In this document: positions 7,663-15,023 of the stretch, in pieces
Position numbering within the stretch: the stretch's first letter is position 1
Layout: each line of letters begins with the position of its first letter
NCBI GenBank assembly: GCA_029856055.1
Contig: JAHQWF010000111.1
Coordinates: forward strand, 1-20,151
Direction of reading: 5' to 3'
Source of the DNA: Candidatus Njordarchaeota archaeon
Lineage (GTDB): Archaea; Asgardarchaeota; Njordarchaeia; Njordarchaeales; Njordarchaeaceae
Length of the DNA stretch: 20,151 nt
Position numbers and translations under genes: made by a program
Notes under the pieces: model-generated
Database searches by the model: none
Told to the model about the DNA's origin: nothing
What the model saw: the letters and a program-made list of their open reading frames with translations, nothing else

Positions 7663-8457
7663 CTGTAGCATTTTTAATAATTCTTTTTTACTCATTATGG
7701 CGCTTTCTAAATCGCTTACCTCAATTATAAATGGACCACTATATCCAAGAGATATTACTTTTTGTAACAATGCTTCGAAATCAATTTCGCCTTTCCCTAC
7801 TGCCAGTAAATCATCACCATCCTTTAGATCACGTAGATGTATATTGACGCAATATTTAATTATAGTAGAAAAAACTTCGGGAGGGCGTCCCAAAAGCTGA
7901 GCTTGAACAGTATCGAAGGTTATTCCAAGATACTTGCTTTTTATTTTTTCTATTATGAATAAGAGTTCCCCCGGCTTCCCAATATCAAAATTATCAGCGC
8001 GAGTTTCTAACGCGAGTTTTATACCGGTATCTTCAGCTTTATCTAAAAGAATTGATAAGCTCTCAAGCAAGATATTGATAGTCTTACGGTACATGACTTT
8101 ACATGGGAGAAAGCATAATCCTGCGTGAATTGTCACTAATTTTGCATTTATATCGTAACCTAAATCAAGCGTACTAATAATCTCTTTAATAGAGAATTCT
8201 CTTACTTCTCGATTATGATCTGCGAGATTAATAGAGTAAAATGGTGCGTGAAGCTGCAAAATCAAACCTAGTTCATTTGAGAGACTAGTTATCTTTCTTT
8301 TAATTCTCCTATTGATCTTTGAGCTTTTATAATATGGATAAGAACTAATTATCTCTATCGCATTAAAATTATATTTGTGAGCAATTTTAATAGCGTTGAT
8401 CAAATCAACTTTCTTACCAGAAAAAACTGATGTAGAAATGCCTATCTTATAATTCAT
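7654..8457 (-). CDS. TIM-barrel sugar-phosphate isomerase/epimerase-like protein, metal site intact (copy B2)
   Basis: This 267-residue protein belongs to the xylose-isomerase-like TIM-barrel superfamily (AP endonuclease 2 family, COG1082 type). The strand-end metal/catalytic residues are present: His70 (LQLHAPF), His111 (TIHAG), Glu151 (LALETR), Asp182 (GITFDTVQ), His207 (NIHLRD) and Glu246 (FIIEVSD). The endonuclease IV third-metal His near Asp182 is Gln185 here, so a mono- or di-metal isomerase, epimerase or dehydratase is more likely than a DNA repair enzyme. A distinctive GLCFLPC (113-119) follows His111. It is the last gene of the operon; its ATG overlaps the previous stop (ATGA). Substrate unknown. 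Confidence 0.85.
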   Translation of the reverse strand: MNYKIGISTSVFSGKKVDLINAIKIAHKYNFNAIEIISSYPYYKSSKINRRIKRKITSLSNELGLILQLHAPFYSINLADHNREVREFSIKEIISTLDLGYDINAKLVTIHAGLCFLPCKVMYRKTINILLESLSILLDKAEDTGIKLALETRADNFDIGKPGELLFIIEKIKSKYLGITFDTVQAQLLGRPPEVFSTIIKYCVNIHLRDLKDGDDLLAVGKGEIDFEALLQKVISLGYSGPFIIEVSDLESAIMSKKELLKMLQKK

Positions 8458-9227
8458 AAGACATCACAAAGCATATTTCTAATTCTCATAACTAAATCCT
8501 CTCTAACAGTAGCTATAATCAGTTTCTTAGGGCTATTTCTTACCGTTTTTCTAAAGAACCTCAAAACATCTACTAATTCATGCAGATTATATGGTAAATG
8601 ATAAGGAGAAGGGGGAGGTCCTATAATAGCTAAATCACTAATTGCTTTGCTCAGTATTTTGGGTTCACTGTGTTTCATTAAAGCATATAAATGAGTAACA
8701 TTCATAGCAAAATGTACATTTCCTAGAGATTTCCTTAACGCCTCTGCATCACTCACAGTTCGCACTAAGTCAAATTCATAAGGATAATTCTCTACTAGAA
8801 TCTTAACATTATATTCTTCGGAATAATGTAAAAGGGAACTTAAACGCCTATTAGTTCTTCTAATCGCCTCATTTACGTTAAGTCTCTCGGGATAAAATAA
8901 CATGCCAGCTCTAATAATTAATGTATCTGAATCCAATAAATGAGCTATCTCAATAGATTTAATTAATTGTCTTAGAGCTAATTCCCCAATCTCATCATCT
9001 AAAGAAGCTATATTTTGTGTAAAAGAGGGCGACTTAAGGTTAATTCCTATACCAAGTTTCGATGCCTCGTGTTTGATTTTGTTTATTTGCCTATAACTTA
9101 TTTTAAGAGATATTTGAGGTTCTACTAAAAATATGTTAACAAAATCAAATCCATTTATTTTAGCATAAGACAAAATATCAGAAATGCTTTTTTTCAAATT
9201 TAAAATAGATGAGATGCCTATCTCCAA
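8454..9227 (-). CDS. TIM-barrel protein of the same fold with metal ligands lost (copy A2)
   Basis: This 257-residue protein aligns over its length with its neighbours, but the ligand positions are replaced: Lys65 (INLKSPSF) for the first His, Arg106 (LIIRAG) for the second His, Asn176 (FAMNVTHL) for Asp, a Pro-rich loop (IIGPPPSPY) for the NIHxxD His, and Ala/Thr (LIIATV) for the last Glu. Only the mid-barrel Glu146 (LVENYPYE) is kept; His179 sits where the B copies have Gln. It is therefore probably not a metal enzyme by itself; a regulatory or structural partner of B is inferred. TTG start at 9227, two bases after the stop of B1; its end overlaps the start of B2 by 4 bp. Confidence 0.8.
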   Translation of the reverse strand: MEIGISSILNLKKSISDILSYAKINGFDFVNIFLVEPQISLKISYRQINKIKHEASKLGIGINLKSPSFTQNIASLDDEIGELALRQLIKSIEIAHLLDSDTLIIRAGMLFYPERLNVNEAIRRTNRRLSSLLHYSEEYNVKILVENYPYEFDLVRTVSDAEALRKSLGNVHFAMNVTHLYALMKHSEPKILSKAISDLAIIGPPPSPYHLPYNLHELVDVLRFFRKTVRNSPKKLIIATVREDLVMRIRNMLCDVL

Positions 9228-9229
9228 GC

Positions 9230-10045
9230 TTAATCACTCTTAATTTCTTTAAAATATCCCTCTAAAACTGCTCGACTTTGTATCGCTTTATCCTTATTTG
9301 AAACCTCGAAGATCAGTGGGACATTAATATTATCCTTAATAATTCTCCTAACTAATTCTCTATAATTAATTTCTCCCTCGCCAACAGCAAGCAATAAACT
9401 TTTCCCTCGAGGAGAATCACTTATGTGCATATTAACAATATTTCCTTTTAATGATTCATAATAAATAAGAGGATCGCCAACCGCATTAGCTTGAACCACA
9501 TCAAAGGTTATTCCTAAATTTTCATGAGAAACCGTCTCCAGAATAAATAGTAAATCTTCTAATCTGCCCAGATCTAGTCTTCCACCGCGATTTTCTATTG
9601 CTAGGGTAATATTATAGTTTTTAGCGAATTTTAAAAGATCAGTTATTGAGTCAGCCAATATTGTTAGAGCCTTTTTTCTGTCTAATTGACAAGGTAAGAA
9701 ACACAGACCTAAATGTAAAGTTACTAAAGAGGACTCCAATTTATAAGCAAGGGATATTGTGTCTCTAATGATTTTCATAGACACATTTTTAATCTTAGGG
9801 TTAAAACTAGACAGATTCAAACTATGAAATGGTGCATGTAACTGGATTCTCAAATTATATGAATTGGCTAGCTCTCTTATTTCCCTGATTTTTCCATCAC
9901 TTATCTCATCAGGTAAAACATCTGGGGTTTCACAGAAAATCTCAACAACTTTGAAATCATTTTGTATAGCAAATTTAATGGTCTCTATAACAGCATTCTC
10001 ATAACTATCCGCAAGCGATGATGATAAACCATATAGTAATTTCAT
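9230..10045 (-). CDS. TIM-barrel sugar-phosphate isomerase/epimerase-like protein, metal site intact (copy B1)
   Basis: This 271-residue paralogue of B2 has ligands at the same residue numbers: His70 (IQLHAPF), His111 (TLHLG), Glu151 (LAIENR), Asp182 (GITFDVVQ), His207 (NMHISD) and Glu247 (LIFEVSN). It shares the same GLCFLPC motif (113-119) and the AVGEGEINY segment corresponding to AVGKGEIDF in B2. The alignment needs no gaps up to about residue 240. ATG start at 10045 overlaps the stop of A1 as ATGA, so translational coupling is likely. Known members of the superfamily isomerise or epimerise sugars, dehydrate inosose or cut abasic sites; the reaction here is not decidable from sequence. 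Confidence 0.85.
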   Translation of the reverse strand: MKLLYGLSSSLADSYENAVIETIKFAIQNDFKVVEIFCETPDVLPDEISDGKIREIRELANSYNLRIQLHAPFHSLNLSSFNPKIKNVSMKIIRDTISLAYKLESSLVTLHLGLCFLPCQLDRKKALTILADSITDLLKFAKNYNITLAIENRGGRLDLGRLEDLLFILETVSHENLGITFDVVQANAVGDPLIYYESLKGNIVNMHISDSPRGKSLLLAVGEGEINYRELVRRIIKDNINVPLIFEVSNKDKAIQSRAVLEGYFKEIKSD

Positions 10046-10848
10046 AGTTGCTCACGTATATAATCCATTAATAACCTTGTAACTGTAGCATCGATAGATG
10101 CTATAACTAAATAATCAGGTTTCACCCAATTGTATAGTTTAATAAACTCGTAATAACTATGCGTGATTGATTGAATAAAATTACTTTTTTCCCAAGGGGA
10201 TGGTCTAAGCCCAACATATACTAATTTGATCCTACTCAGCACTTTCTTACTACAATGTTTAACTAGGTAATCTGTGGAACTCCTGGTCTCTAGTAAATGT
10301 GGTATATTAAGTGCAAAACCAACATTGTTGTATTCCTTAATGAATTCATATATATATGAAAAACTCTCAGCACGCCTTAATACTTCGTACGGATAATAAT
10401 AATTCTCTAATAAAAGTAGTAGGTTATTGCGTGATGCTAAGTCCGCCAAAAATCCAAGGTTTTCTCTCAATATATCAAGCATTTTATCTCTACATTTTTT
10501 CTCGATATGAAACATCATTCCTGGTTTAATAATTACGGCTTCGGCACCCACCTCTGCTGCTAATTTAATTGTCTCAACATATTCTTCTAATGTAACTTCC
10601 CTTATTCCCTTCAGTATGCTTGTCAAGTTCTCAGCGAAACTAGGAGCTCTTAGTGTTATTCTTAGATCAGATAGATTCTCTCTCATTTTATTTATCATTT
10701 CTCTAAGTTTCTCCCCCGTTAAGAATGGGGGAATTAAGAAGGCATCAAGATAATTCAATTTATGTTCCATTAAGAAATCTTTCATTTTGTTAGTAGTGTC
10801 CACTGTGTCACCAGAGAAAAACTGTATCGATGATATACCTATTAACAT
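10042..10848 (-). CDS. TIM-barrel protein of the same fold with metal ligands lost (copy A1)
   Basis: This 268-residue paralogue of A2 opens with LIGISS (EIGISS in A2). It has the same type of losses: Arg67 (ITLRAPSF), Lys108 (VIIKPGMMF), Asn181 with His184 (FALNIPHL), a Pro-rich loop (VGLRPSPW) where B has NIHLRD, and Ala250 (LVIASID) where B has Glu. Glu148 (LLLENYYY) is kept. The parallel replacements in A1 and A2 indicate a conserved non-metal or altered-function lineage, not random decay. ATG start at 10848, preceded by a G-rich GGTGGGG; 50 bp separate it from iorB. It is the first barrel of the four-gene block. Confidence 0.8.
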   Translation of the reverse strand: MLIGISSIQFFSGDTVDTTNKMKDFLMEHKLNYLDAFLIPPFLTGEKLREMINKMRENLSDLRITLRAPSFAENLTSILKGIREVTLEEYVETIKLAAEVGAEAVIIKPGMMFHIEKKCRDKMLDILRENLGFLADLASRNNLLLLLENYYYPYEVLRRAESFSYIYEFIKEYNNVGFALNIPHLLETRSSTDYLVKHCSKKVLSRIKLVYVGLRPSPWEKSNFIQSITHSYYEFIKLYNWVKPDYLVIASIDATVTRLLMDYIREQL

Positions 10849-10898
10849 CTATACCCCACCAGTTGTCCGTAGAATATTTCTTATAATTAATTCTGAAT

Positions 10899-11504
10899 CT
10901 ATTTAATATCTATCTGAAATCCATCCTCAAATGCCCTAATATTTAGATCTATAATCTTCTGATCCTTACCAATGAATAATTGTCTTATCGCTTCTTTTCC
11001 AGAGATAGCTGATAATGGGAATCCAGGTACTTTGAATGAAGCTCCTACTAGTATGGTGTTTTGAAGAATTGGATTACCTAGTCTATTCGCTTTTTCTAAG
11101 GCGTTTATTTCAACTAAGTTCGAAGTCACTTTTTTGATCGCGGATATTATATCATCTAGAGGCGGATACTCCTCTAATCCAGCCGTAACTGACGGTGGTG
11201 GTATAGGATTTAAATTCAATACTACATAGCCATTTTCTTTGAGCATAGATATATTCCTTAGAGCTTCAACCGGCTCTAATCCGATAATAAGATCAACATT
11301 ACCTTTTTTTATAAGAGGGGAGTAAACATCACCGATCCTTAGAGTAGCAATTACTCGACCATATCTCTGAGATAATCCATGAATTTCGCTCATTATAGCG
11401 TTTTTTCCCTCTATCAATGCTGCTTCAGCTATTATAGATGTGGCCGTAAGGATTCCTAAACCTCCAACTCCAGCAACTAGAATATTATATTCACTATTGC
11501 TCAT
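10899..11504 (-). CDS. iorB: Indolepyruvate:ferredoxin oxidoreductase, beta subunit
   Basis: This is the pyruvate-ferredoxin-oxidoreductase gamma-type subunit, partner of IorA. Near the N-terminus it has ILVAGVGGLGILTAT, then SEIHGLSQRYGRV, RIGDVYSPLI and IGLEPVEALR, all typical of IorB; the length (about 201 residues) is normal. The frame opens at TTG 11516, but ATG 11504 is preferred because GGTG lies 6 bases upstream and it places the glycine motif at the usual distance. It lies downstream of the wHTH regulator and an unknown gene, and upstream of the four TIM-barrel genes on the same strand. Physical separation from iorA is unusual. Confidence 0.95.
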   Translation of the reverse strand: MSNSEYNILVAGVGGLGILTATSIIAEAALIEGKNAIMSEIHGLSQRYGRVIATLRIGDVYSPLIKKGNVDLIIGLEPVEALRNISMLKENGYVVLNLNPIPPPSVTAGLEEYPPLDDIISAIKKVTSNLVEINALEKANRLGNPILQNTILVGASFKVPGFPLSAISGKEAIRQLFIGKDQKIIDLNIRAFEDGFQIDIK

Positions 11505-11577
11505 TATTAACACCAATCTCTTATTAAAAACATATTGAAGAAAGCAGTAAAATCAAGATTTTAAGTCTTAAACATAT

Positions 11578-12075
11578 TCAATCTATCGTACATTCATTTG
11601 TTTTAGAAACATATATGCCGTAATGGAGCTTTATCGGGTATTTCTCGTGCTCAACATTAACTAAACTTTTTTTAAACAAATTACCAAACTCCTTTTTTTC
11701 CCTATATGTATCGCTCGTAGTTACTAACCCTTCGAGTTTAGGTGGCAATTTATCGAATAATCCAGCTAAAATTTCCCACCAAAGATATTCATAAGCTATA
11801 ATCGGCTCTAGATGTGTATCATAATTACCATAAAGTATCATCTCATCCTCCATTAATTTTAATTCATTTAGAATTTCTTCACCTAATTTTCTTGAAATTG
11901 CATTCCATAATTTTTTATTTAGCTCTGGAATTATCCCATCTACCACGAATTTCAACAATTTATCGACGTTCTCGCTCAGTACAATGTCCTCCTTCTCTTC
12001 CCGATATATTAGCCAGATCTTAAGTAGATCGATCCCAACCCTTCTCCATATTCTAACAAGATAGCAATTATTCAT
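11578..12075 (-). CDS. Uncharacterised 165-residue protein
   Basis: I do not recognise this protein. It is soluble-looking and rich in Leu, Lys, Glu and aromatic residues; the N-terminal half is probably helical (about 15-80) and the C-terminal third looks mixed (KYPIKLHYGIYVSK near the end). No signal peptide or metal motif is visible. The ATG start at 12075 is well supported by GGAG 9 bases upstream, inside the 21-bp gap after the regulator gene, so the two are almost certainly co-transcribed. A role connected with the regulator is inferred from that spacing only. Confidence 0.65.
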   Translation of the reverse strand: MNNCYLVRIWRRVGIDLLKIWLIYREEKEDIVLSENVDKLLKFVVDGIIPELNKKLWNAISRKLGEEILNELKLMEDEMILYGNYDTHLEPIIAYEYLWWEILAGLFDKLPPKLEGLVTTSDTYREKKEFGNLFKKSLVNVEHEKYPIKLHYGIYVSKTNECTID

Positions 12076-12096
12076 ACTAAATATCTCCTCTCGAAT

Positions 12097-12738
12097 CTAT
12101 AGTATTTCAACTTCGAGAATTATTTCAAAACCATTCTTCACCTCATTTATAACAGGATCTCTAATAATTACATTTTTCAATATTATTCTTTTGAAAATAC
12201 CTATAATAGCACCTTTAAACAAGTTGGCAATTAACTTTATGATTTCAGCATCTAATAGGTGATTTTCAACATATACTCTGAAGATCCCCCTTCCATCTCT
12301 CAATCTAATCGCCTCTGCTTTAACTCCCTCAGACAGCATCGAAACCAGATTCGCTACGATCGAGAAAACATTTTCTTCTGGAGAATCCTGTAAAGGTGCG
12401 ATTAAATCATATGCCTCATCTATTATCGCTAAACCAACGCTTTCGGCAATTCTAAAAGCCTCGTTACCGAAAACCTTCAGAAATGCTCTCCCTATAGAAC
12501 TAATGATCTTCTTCGGCAAAATTTTTCTTGTTTTCTCTGCAATATCCTTTATATACCACACTCTATAAGCCCCCACCTTCCGCTCTGATAAGATACCTGC
12601 GGCTTTTAATTGCCCCAAGTATTTTGATACCGTTATTCTACTTATACCTGTTTTCTCAGAGATCTCTTTCGCAGTCAAACCCCACTGGTAGTTTTTTAGA
12701 ACATTTATTATTTTTTTCTCTATGCTCAGTTTAAACAC
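12097..12738 (-). CDS. Winged-helix transcriptional regulator with C-terminal ligand-binding-like domain
   Basis: This 213-residue protein has an N-terminal winged helix-turn-helix (about 1-68): GLTAKEISEKTGISRITVSK is a clear HTH, followed by LKAAGILSERKVGAYRVWYI as recognition/wing. The C-terminal region (about 80-213) ends with LIANLFKGAIIGIFK and a beta-rich EIILEVEIL, and resembles a V4R-type small-molecule-binding domain; that match is by eye and tentative. GTG start 12738 has GGAG 6 bases upstream. It heads the minus-strand gene string that includes iorB and the TIM barrels, and diverges from the longin-like gene across a 135-bp region with a candidate operator, so autoregulation is plausible. 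Confidence 0.75.
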   Translation of the reverse strand: MFKLSIEKKIINVLKNYQWGLTAKEISEKTGISRITVSKYLGQLKAAGILSERKVGAYRVWYIKDIAEKTRKILPKKIISSIGRAFLKVFGNEAFRIAESVGLAIIDEAYDLIAPLQDSPEENVFSIVANLVSMLSEGVKAEAIRLRDGRGIFRVYVENHLLDAEIIKLIANLFKGAIIGIFKRIILKNVIIRDPVINEVKNGFEIILEVEIL

Positions 12739-12760
12739 CTAATACTCCTTAATATTATCT

Positions 12761-12776
12761 AAGTGTTATATCACTT
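12761..12776. promoter_or_regulatory. Candidate operator palindrome upstream of the wHTH gene
   Basis: AAGTGTTATATCACTT is palindromic at 14 of 16 positions, with 5-bp outer arms. It sits 23-38 bases upstream of the regulator's GTG in the divergent intergenic region, overlapping or close to the likely transcription start. That is a natural site for autorepression by the winged-helix dimer; no second copy was searched for beyond this region. Confidence 0.4.
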
Positions 12777-12798
12777 TATCAAAATGTTAACTAATATT

Positions 12799-12812
12799 AT
12801 TATTTATATACT
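12799..12812. promoter_or_regulatory. Shared TATA element between divergent genes
   Basis: ATTATTTATATACT on the plus strand reads AGTATATAAATAAT on the minus strand, so a TATA-like motif is present in both directions. Plus-direction initiation about 25 bases on would be near 12832 (longin-like gene, leader of about 40 nt); minus-direction initiation near 12778 would place the palindrome at 12761-12776 immediately downstream. Confidence 0.4.
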
Positions 12813-12873
12813 ATTATTACGTTAAAGTATGTAGAGCATTTTAATCCTTTAATCAATTATTGGTGAAATAATT

Positions 12874-13932
12874 ATGCCTGAAGGAGTATTTTTAATGAGG
12901 TGGGACCCAAGATTAGGTCCTGATATCTTGGGCATGTATCCATCAGAAGCAATGATTACCAGAGATGAACTCATAGAGATTTTTGGTTCTCTTCTTCTTC
13001 ACGAGGAGGAAAGAAAAGAGGGTTTTTATACATTTAAAACTGTAGGAGCTTCTAGACTTGATGTAGTAGCTTATTACTCTGGGGAAGAACTTAATCAAAT
13101 ATTTGGCGTTATATTGAGTCCAGGCGAGAAGCCTGAGGATTATAGAGGCGGGTTAGTAAGATTAGCATTAAAGACCTTTAAGTTAGGAGAAGTCTCTATA
13201 GATAGTGAGGAAAAATGGAGTGAAATTTGGTCCTGGTTACTAAATTATCCTTCGATGTCATTAGAACAAAGACTAGGTGACGTATTTCAGGATGTAGAAA
13301 GCTACAAGTTATTAGAGATATTAGTAGAAGAAGGTATTGCTACTATAGATGACGTGGTATTAAAGATGAAAACTGAATTCCCGACACTATTGAAGGATGT
13401 CATAATAACATATGTACATACATTAGAAGCATTAAATGTCTTCTCAACAAAGTACGATGAAAAAGCTTTAGTTGAGAGAGTCTATTTACTTAAAGACGTA
13501 TTATTCCATAGAAGAAAACCAGAGTTATTTGAAAAAATATCGAAGGAGATACCTACACTACGTGATAAATGGGAGGTATTTGCTAAGAGATATTATGAGA
13601 GTGAATGGATAAATGATAAAGAGATATTGCCTAGAATTCTAGGTGATGCAAGTAAATACAAAGTGATTTTAGAGTTTAGAAAACGTGGAGTAATAAGTGT
13701 TCAAGAGGCCAATTCTATGGGCTGGGGGGATGTAGTTGAGGAACTTAGGGCTCATGACATAATTGACAAGTATGAAGAATCATATTATTTATTTAGCGAC
13801 CCTACCGTTGCATATGTATTTCCACGATACGCGATAGCGAGAGTTGTAGAGAAACTAAAAAATGGAGAAACAGAGAAAAATTTAGTTATCGATTACTTAC
13901 GAATGCTTAGAGAGGCTTATTCCCGAACATGA
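12874..13932 (+). CDS. Longin/roadblock-like domain protein with helical C-terminal region
   Basis: This 352-residue protein opens with GVFLMRWDPRLGPDILGMYP, a pattern of archaeal longin/roadblock-fold proteins (beta strand, WDxRLGP turn, then DELIEIFGSLL). A second strand region, DVVAYYSGEELNQIFGVIL, completes the N-terminal domain (about 1-110). The rest (about 120-352) is helical with winged-helix-like segments. In eukaryotes and Asgard archaea this fold serves GTPase regulation and trafficking; here only the fold resemblance is claimed, and the role is unknown. ATG 12874 is supported by GGTGA 7 bases upstream. It diverges from the wHTH regulator. No signal peptide or membrane segment is seen. 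Confidence 0.7.
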   Translation: MPEGVFLMRWDPRLGPDILGMYPSEAMITRDELIEIFGSLLLHEEERKEGFYTFKTVGASRLDVVAYYSGEELNQIFGVILSPGEKPEDYRGGLVRLALKTFKLGEVSIDSEEKWSEIWSWLLNYPSMSLEQRLGDVFQDVESYKLLEILVEEGIATIDDVVLKMKTEFPTLLKDVIITYVHTLEALNVFSTKYDEKALVERVYLLKDVLFHRRKPELFEKISKEIPTLRDKWEVFAKRYYESEWINDKEILPRILGDASKYKVILEFRKRGVISVQEANSMGWGDVVEELRAHDIIDKYEESYYLFSDPTVAYVFPRYAIARVVEKLKNGETEKNLVIDYLRMLREAYSRT

Positions 13933-14009
13933 GATTTGAATAGAATAATTTGGATTAAAATGGACATATGTAATTATAATCCTAACAACTTTTTTAATAA
14001 AATAAATAA

Positions 14010-14633
14010 ATATTAATATTTTTTAAGATATTTTATATCGATGATAATCAACTTATTAGAGAAACAGTAGCTATATCCTTCTCTTTCCTAATAGGAGAGG
14101 ATTTAATAAACTCCATTAAGCCTCTTAAGAGATTAGTGACAGATAAAAATAGCTCTGTTAGAAAAGCGGCTTGTGCTTGTAGTGCTATTATGGAGAATAT
14201 GGATAAAATCGATGGATCGGAATATAAAGAAGCTATTTGGTATTTAATTAACAGTAGATGGACAAAAGGAATAAAACATGCATTAATAATCTCAATAAGA
14301 GATAATTTAGATAAATTCGATGACATAGAGATTCAATATAATATTAAATAAACTTGTTAAAGTTCCAAAGACATCTATTATATCAACATTAATTGATGCA
14401 AGCCACTATCAATAAACTAGATAACAAGTTTACTAAAGATCTTTTAAGAAGATACTTGAACAACATCAGGGGAAGAAGAGAACTATTGAAATCAGCTATA
14501 AACTTAATAATAAGTGCGACTAACAAAGTAAGTATAGACGAAGTAAAAAATATAATTATGCAATCAGATTTACGCACTAAAGATAAAAAAAGCGCTTATA
14601 GATGCGATCTTAAAGCATACTAATAACCACTGA
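14010..14633 (+). pseudogene. Frameshifted HEAT-repeat protein gene
   Basis: The stretch 13933-14619 holds no intact gene, but the plus strand carries HEAT-like helices split over frames. An open frame to 14351 contains NQLIRETVAISFSFLIGE, KRLVTDKNSSVRKAACACSA and TKGIKHALIISIRDNL. The next frame, about 14344-14415, reads LVKVPKTSIISTLIDASHY. A third, 14393-14590, reads INKLDNKFTKDLLRRYLNN and GRRELLKSAINLIISATNK. After a run of seven A at 14585-14591, the frame must shift again to read KKALIDAILKHTNN, ending with TGA at 14631-14633. There is no convincing start upstream (only an internal GTG at 14136). At least three frame changes imply gene decay; homopolymer errors could explain some. The end overlaps the opposing TIGR04076 gene by 14 bp. 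The AT-rich leader 13933-14009 holds only T- and A-runs that may terminate the longin-like gene. Confidence 0.65.
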
Positions 14634-14922
14634 TTCTCTCGATCTTAAATAAGACTGTACCGCCTTTTGTTAAAGGTGGGCCGGGATCTGGACAATTAAT
14701 ATAACCTTCATCTGGATTATCGCCAATACCTATGTCATCCAAATTAACCCCATGTGAAGCTGCATAAACTACAGATGTCATTGATAGAAGTGCGTGAATA
14801 CATACTGGCGCACTTTTAGAGCTATCTATATAATATTTATCAAAAATTATGGTGTCACCAACTTTATATAAGGGGCAATATCCCTTTATTTTCTTTACAG
14901 TAATTTTTATTTTATATGCCAA
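14620..14922 (-). CDS. TIGR04076 family protein
   Basis: This 100-residue protein matches the TIGR04076 pattern: KIKITVKKIKGYCPLYKVGD at the N-terminus (Cys in GYCPLYKVGD), a middle Cys in SAPVCIHALLS, and a C-terminal CPDPGPPLTKGG. The conserved cysteines suggest metal or redox chemistry, but the family function is unknown. The TTG start at 14922 is fixed by AAAGGAG at 14929-14935. It is divergent from the XPB-like helicase and overlaps the end of the HEAT pseudogene. Confidence 0.85.
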   Translation of the reverse strand: MAYKIKITVKKIKGYCPLYKVGDTIIFDKYYIDSSKSAPVCIHALLSMTSVVYAASHGVNLDDIGIGDNPDEGYINCPDPGPPLTKGGTVLFKIERISGY

Positions 14923-14928
14923 TGTAGA

Positions 14929-14935
14929 CTCCTTT
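14929..14935 (-). promoter_or_regulatory. Ribosome binding site of the TIGR04076 gene
   Basis: On the minus strand AAAGGAG lies six bases before the TTG at 14922, which decides this non-ATG start. Confidence 0.65.
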
Positions 14936-14990
14936 AAACCATATTACAATAACTTAAAAATCCACTGATTATTTCCTAATTAAACTTAGC

Positions 14991-14998
14991 ATATAAAG
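14991..14998 (+). promoter_or_regulatory. TATA box of the XPB-like helicase gene
   Basis: ATATAAAG is centred about 29 bases before the ATG at 15024. Archaeal initiation about 25-28 bases downstream would coincide with that ATG, so a leaderless mRNA is likely and the upstream TTG at 15012 is unlikely to be used. Confidence 0.55.
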
Positions 14999-15023
14999 AA
15001 AGTAGAGAAAATTGGTCATTACA

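Noticed and set aside
7654..8457. Endonuclease IV (DNA repair) for the B barrels
   Set aside because: Some ligands fit, but the His of the FDxxH motif is Gln and the third-metal Asp-x-His pair is absent, so an isomerase/epimerase-type enzyme is more likely.
14136..14351. Short ORFs at 14136-14351 and 14393-14623 as separate small genes
   Set aside because: Both read as HEAT helices of one broken gene, lack ribosome binding sites, and the first continues open upstream of its apparent GTG start.
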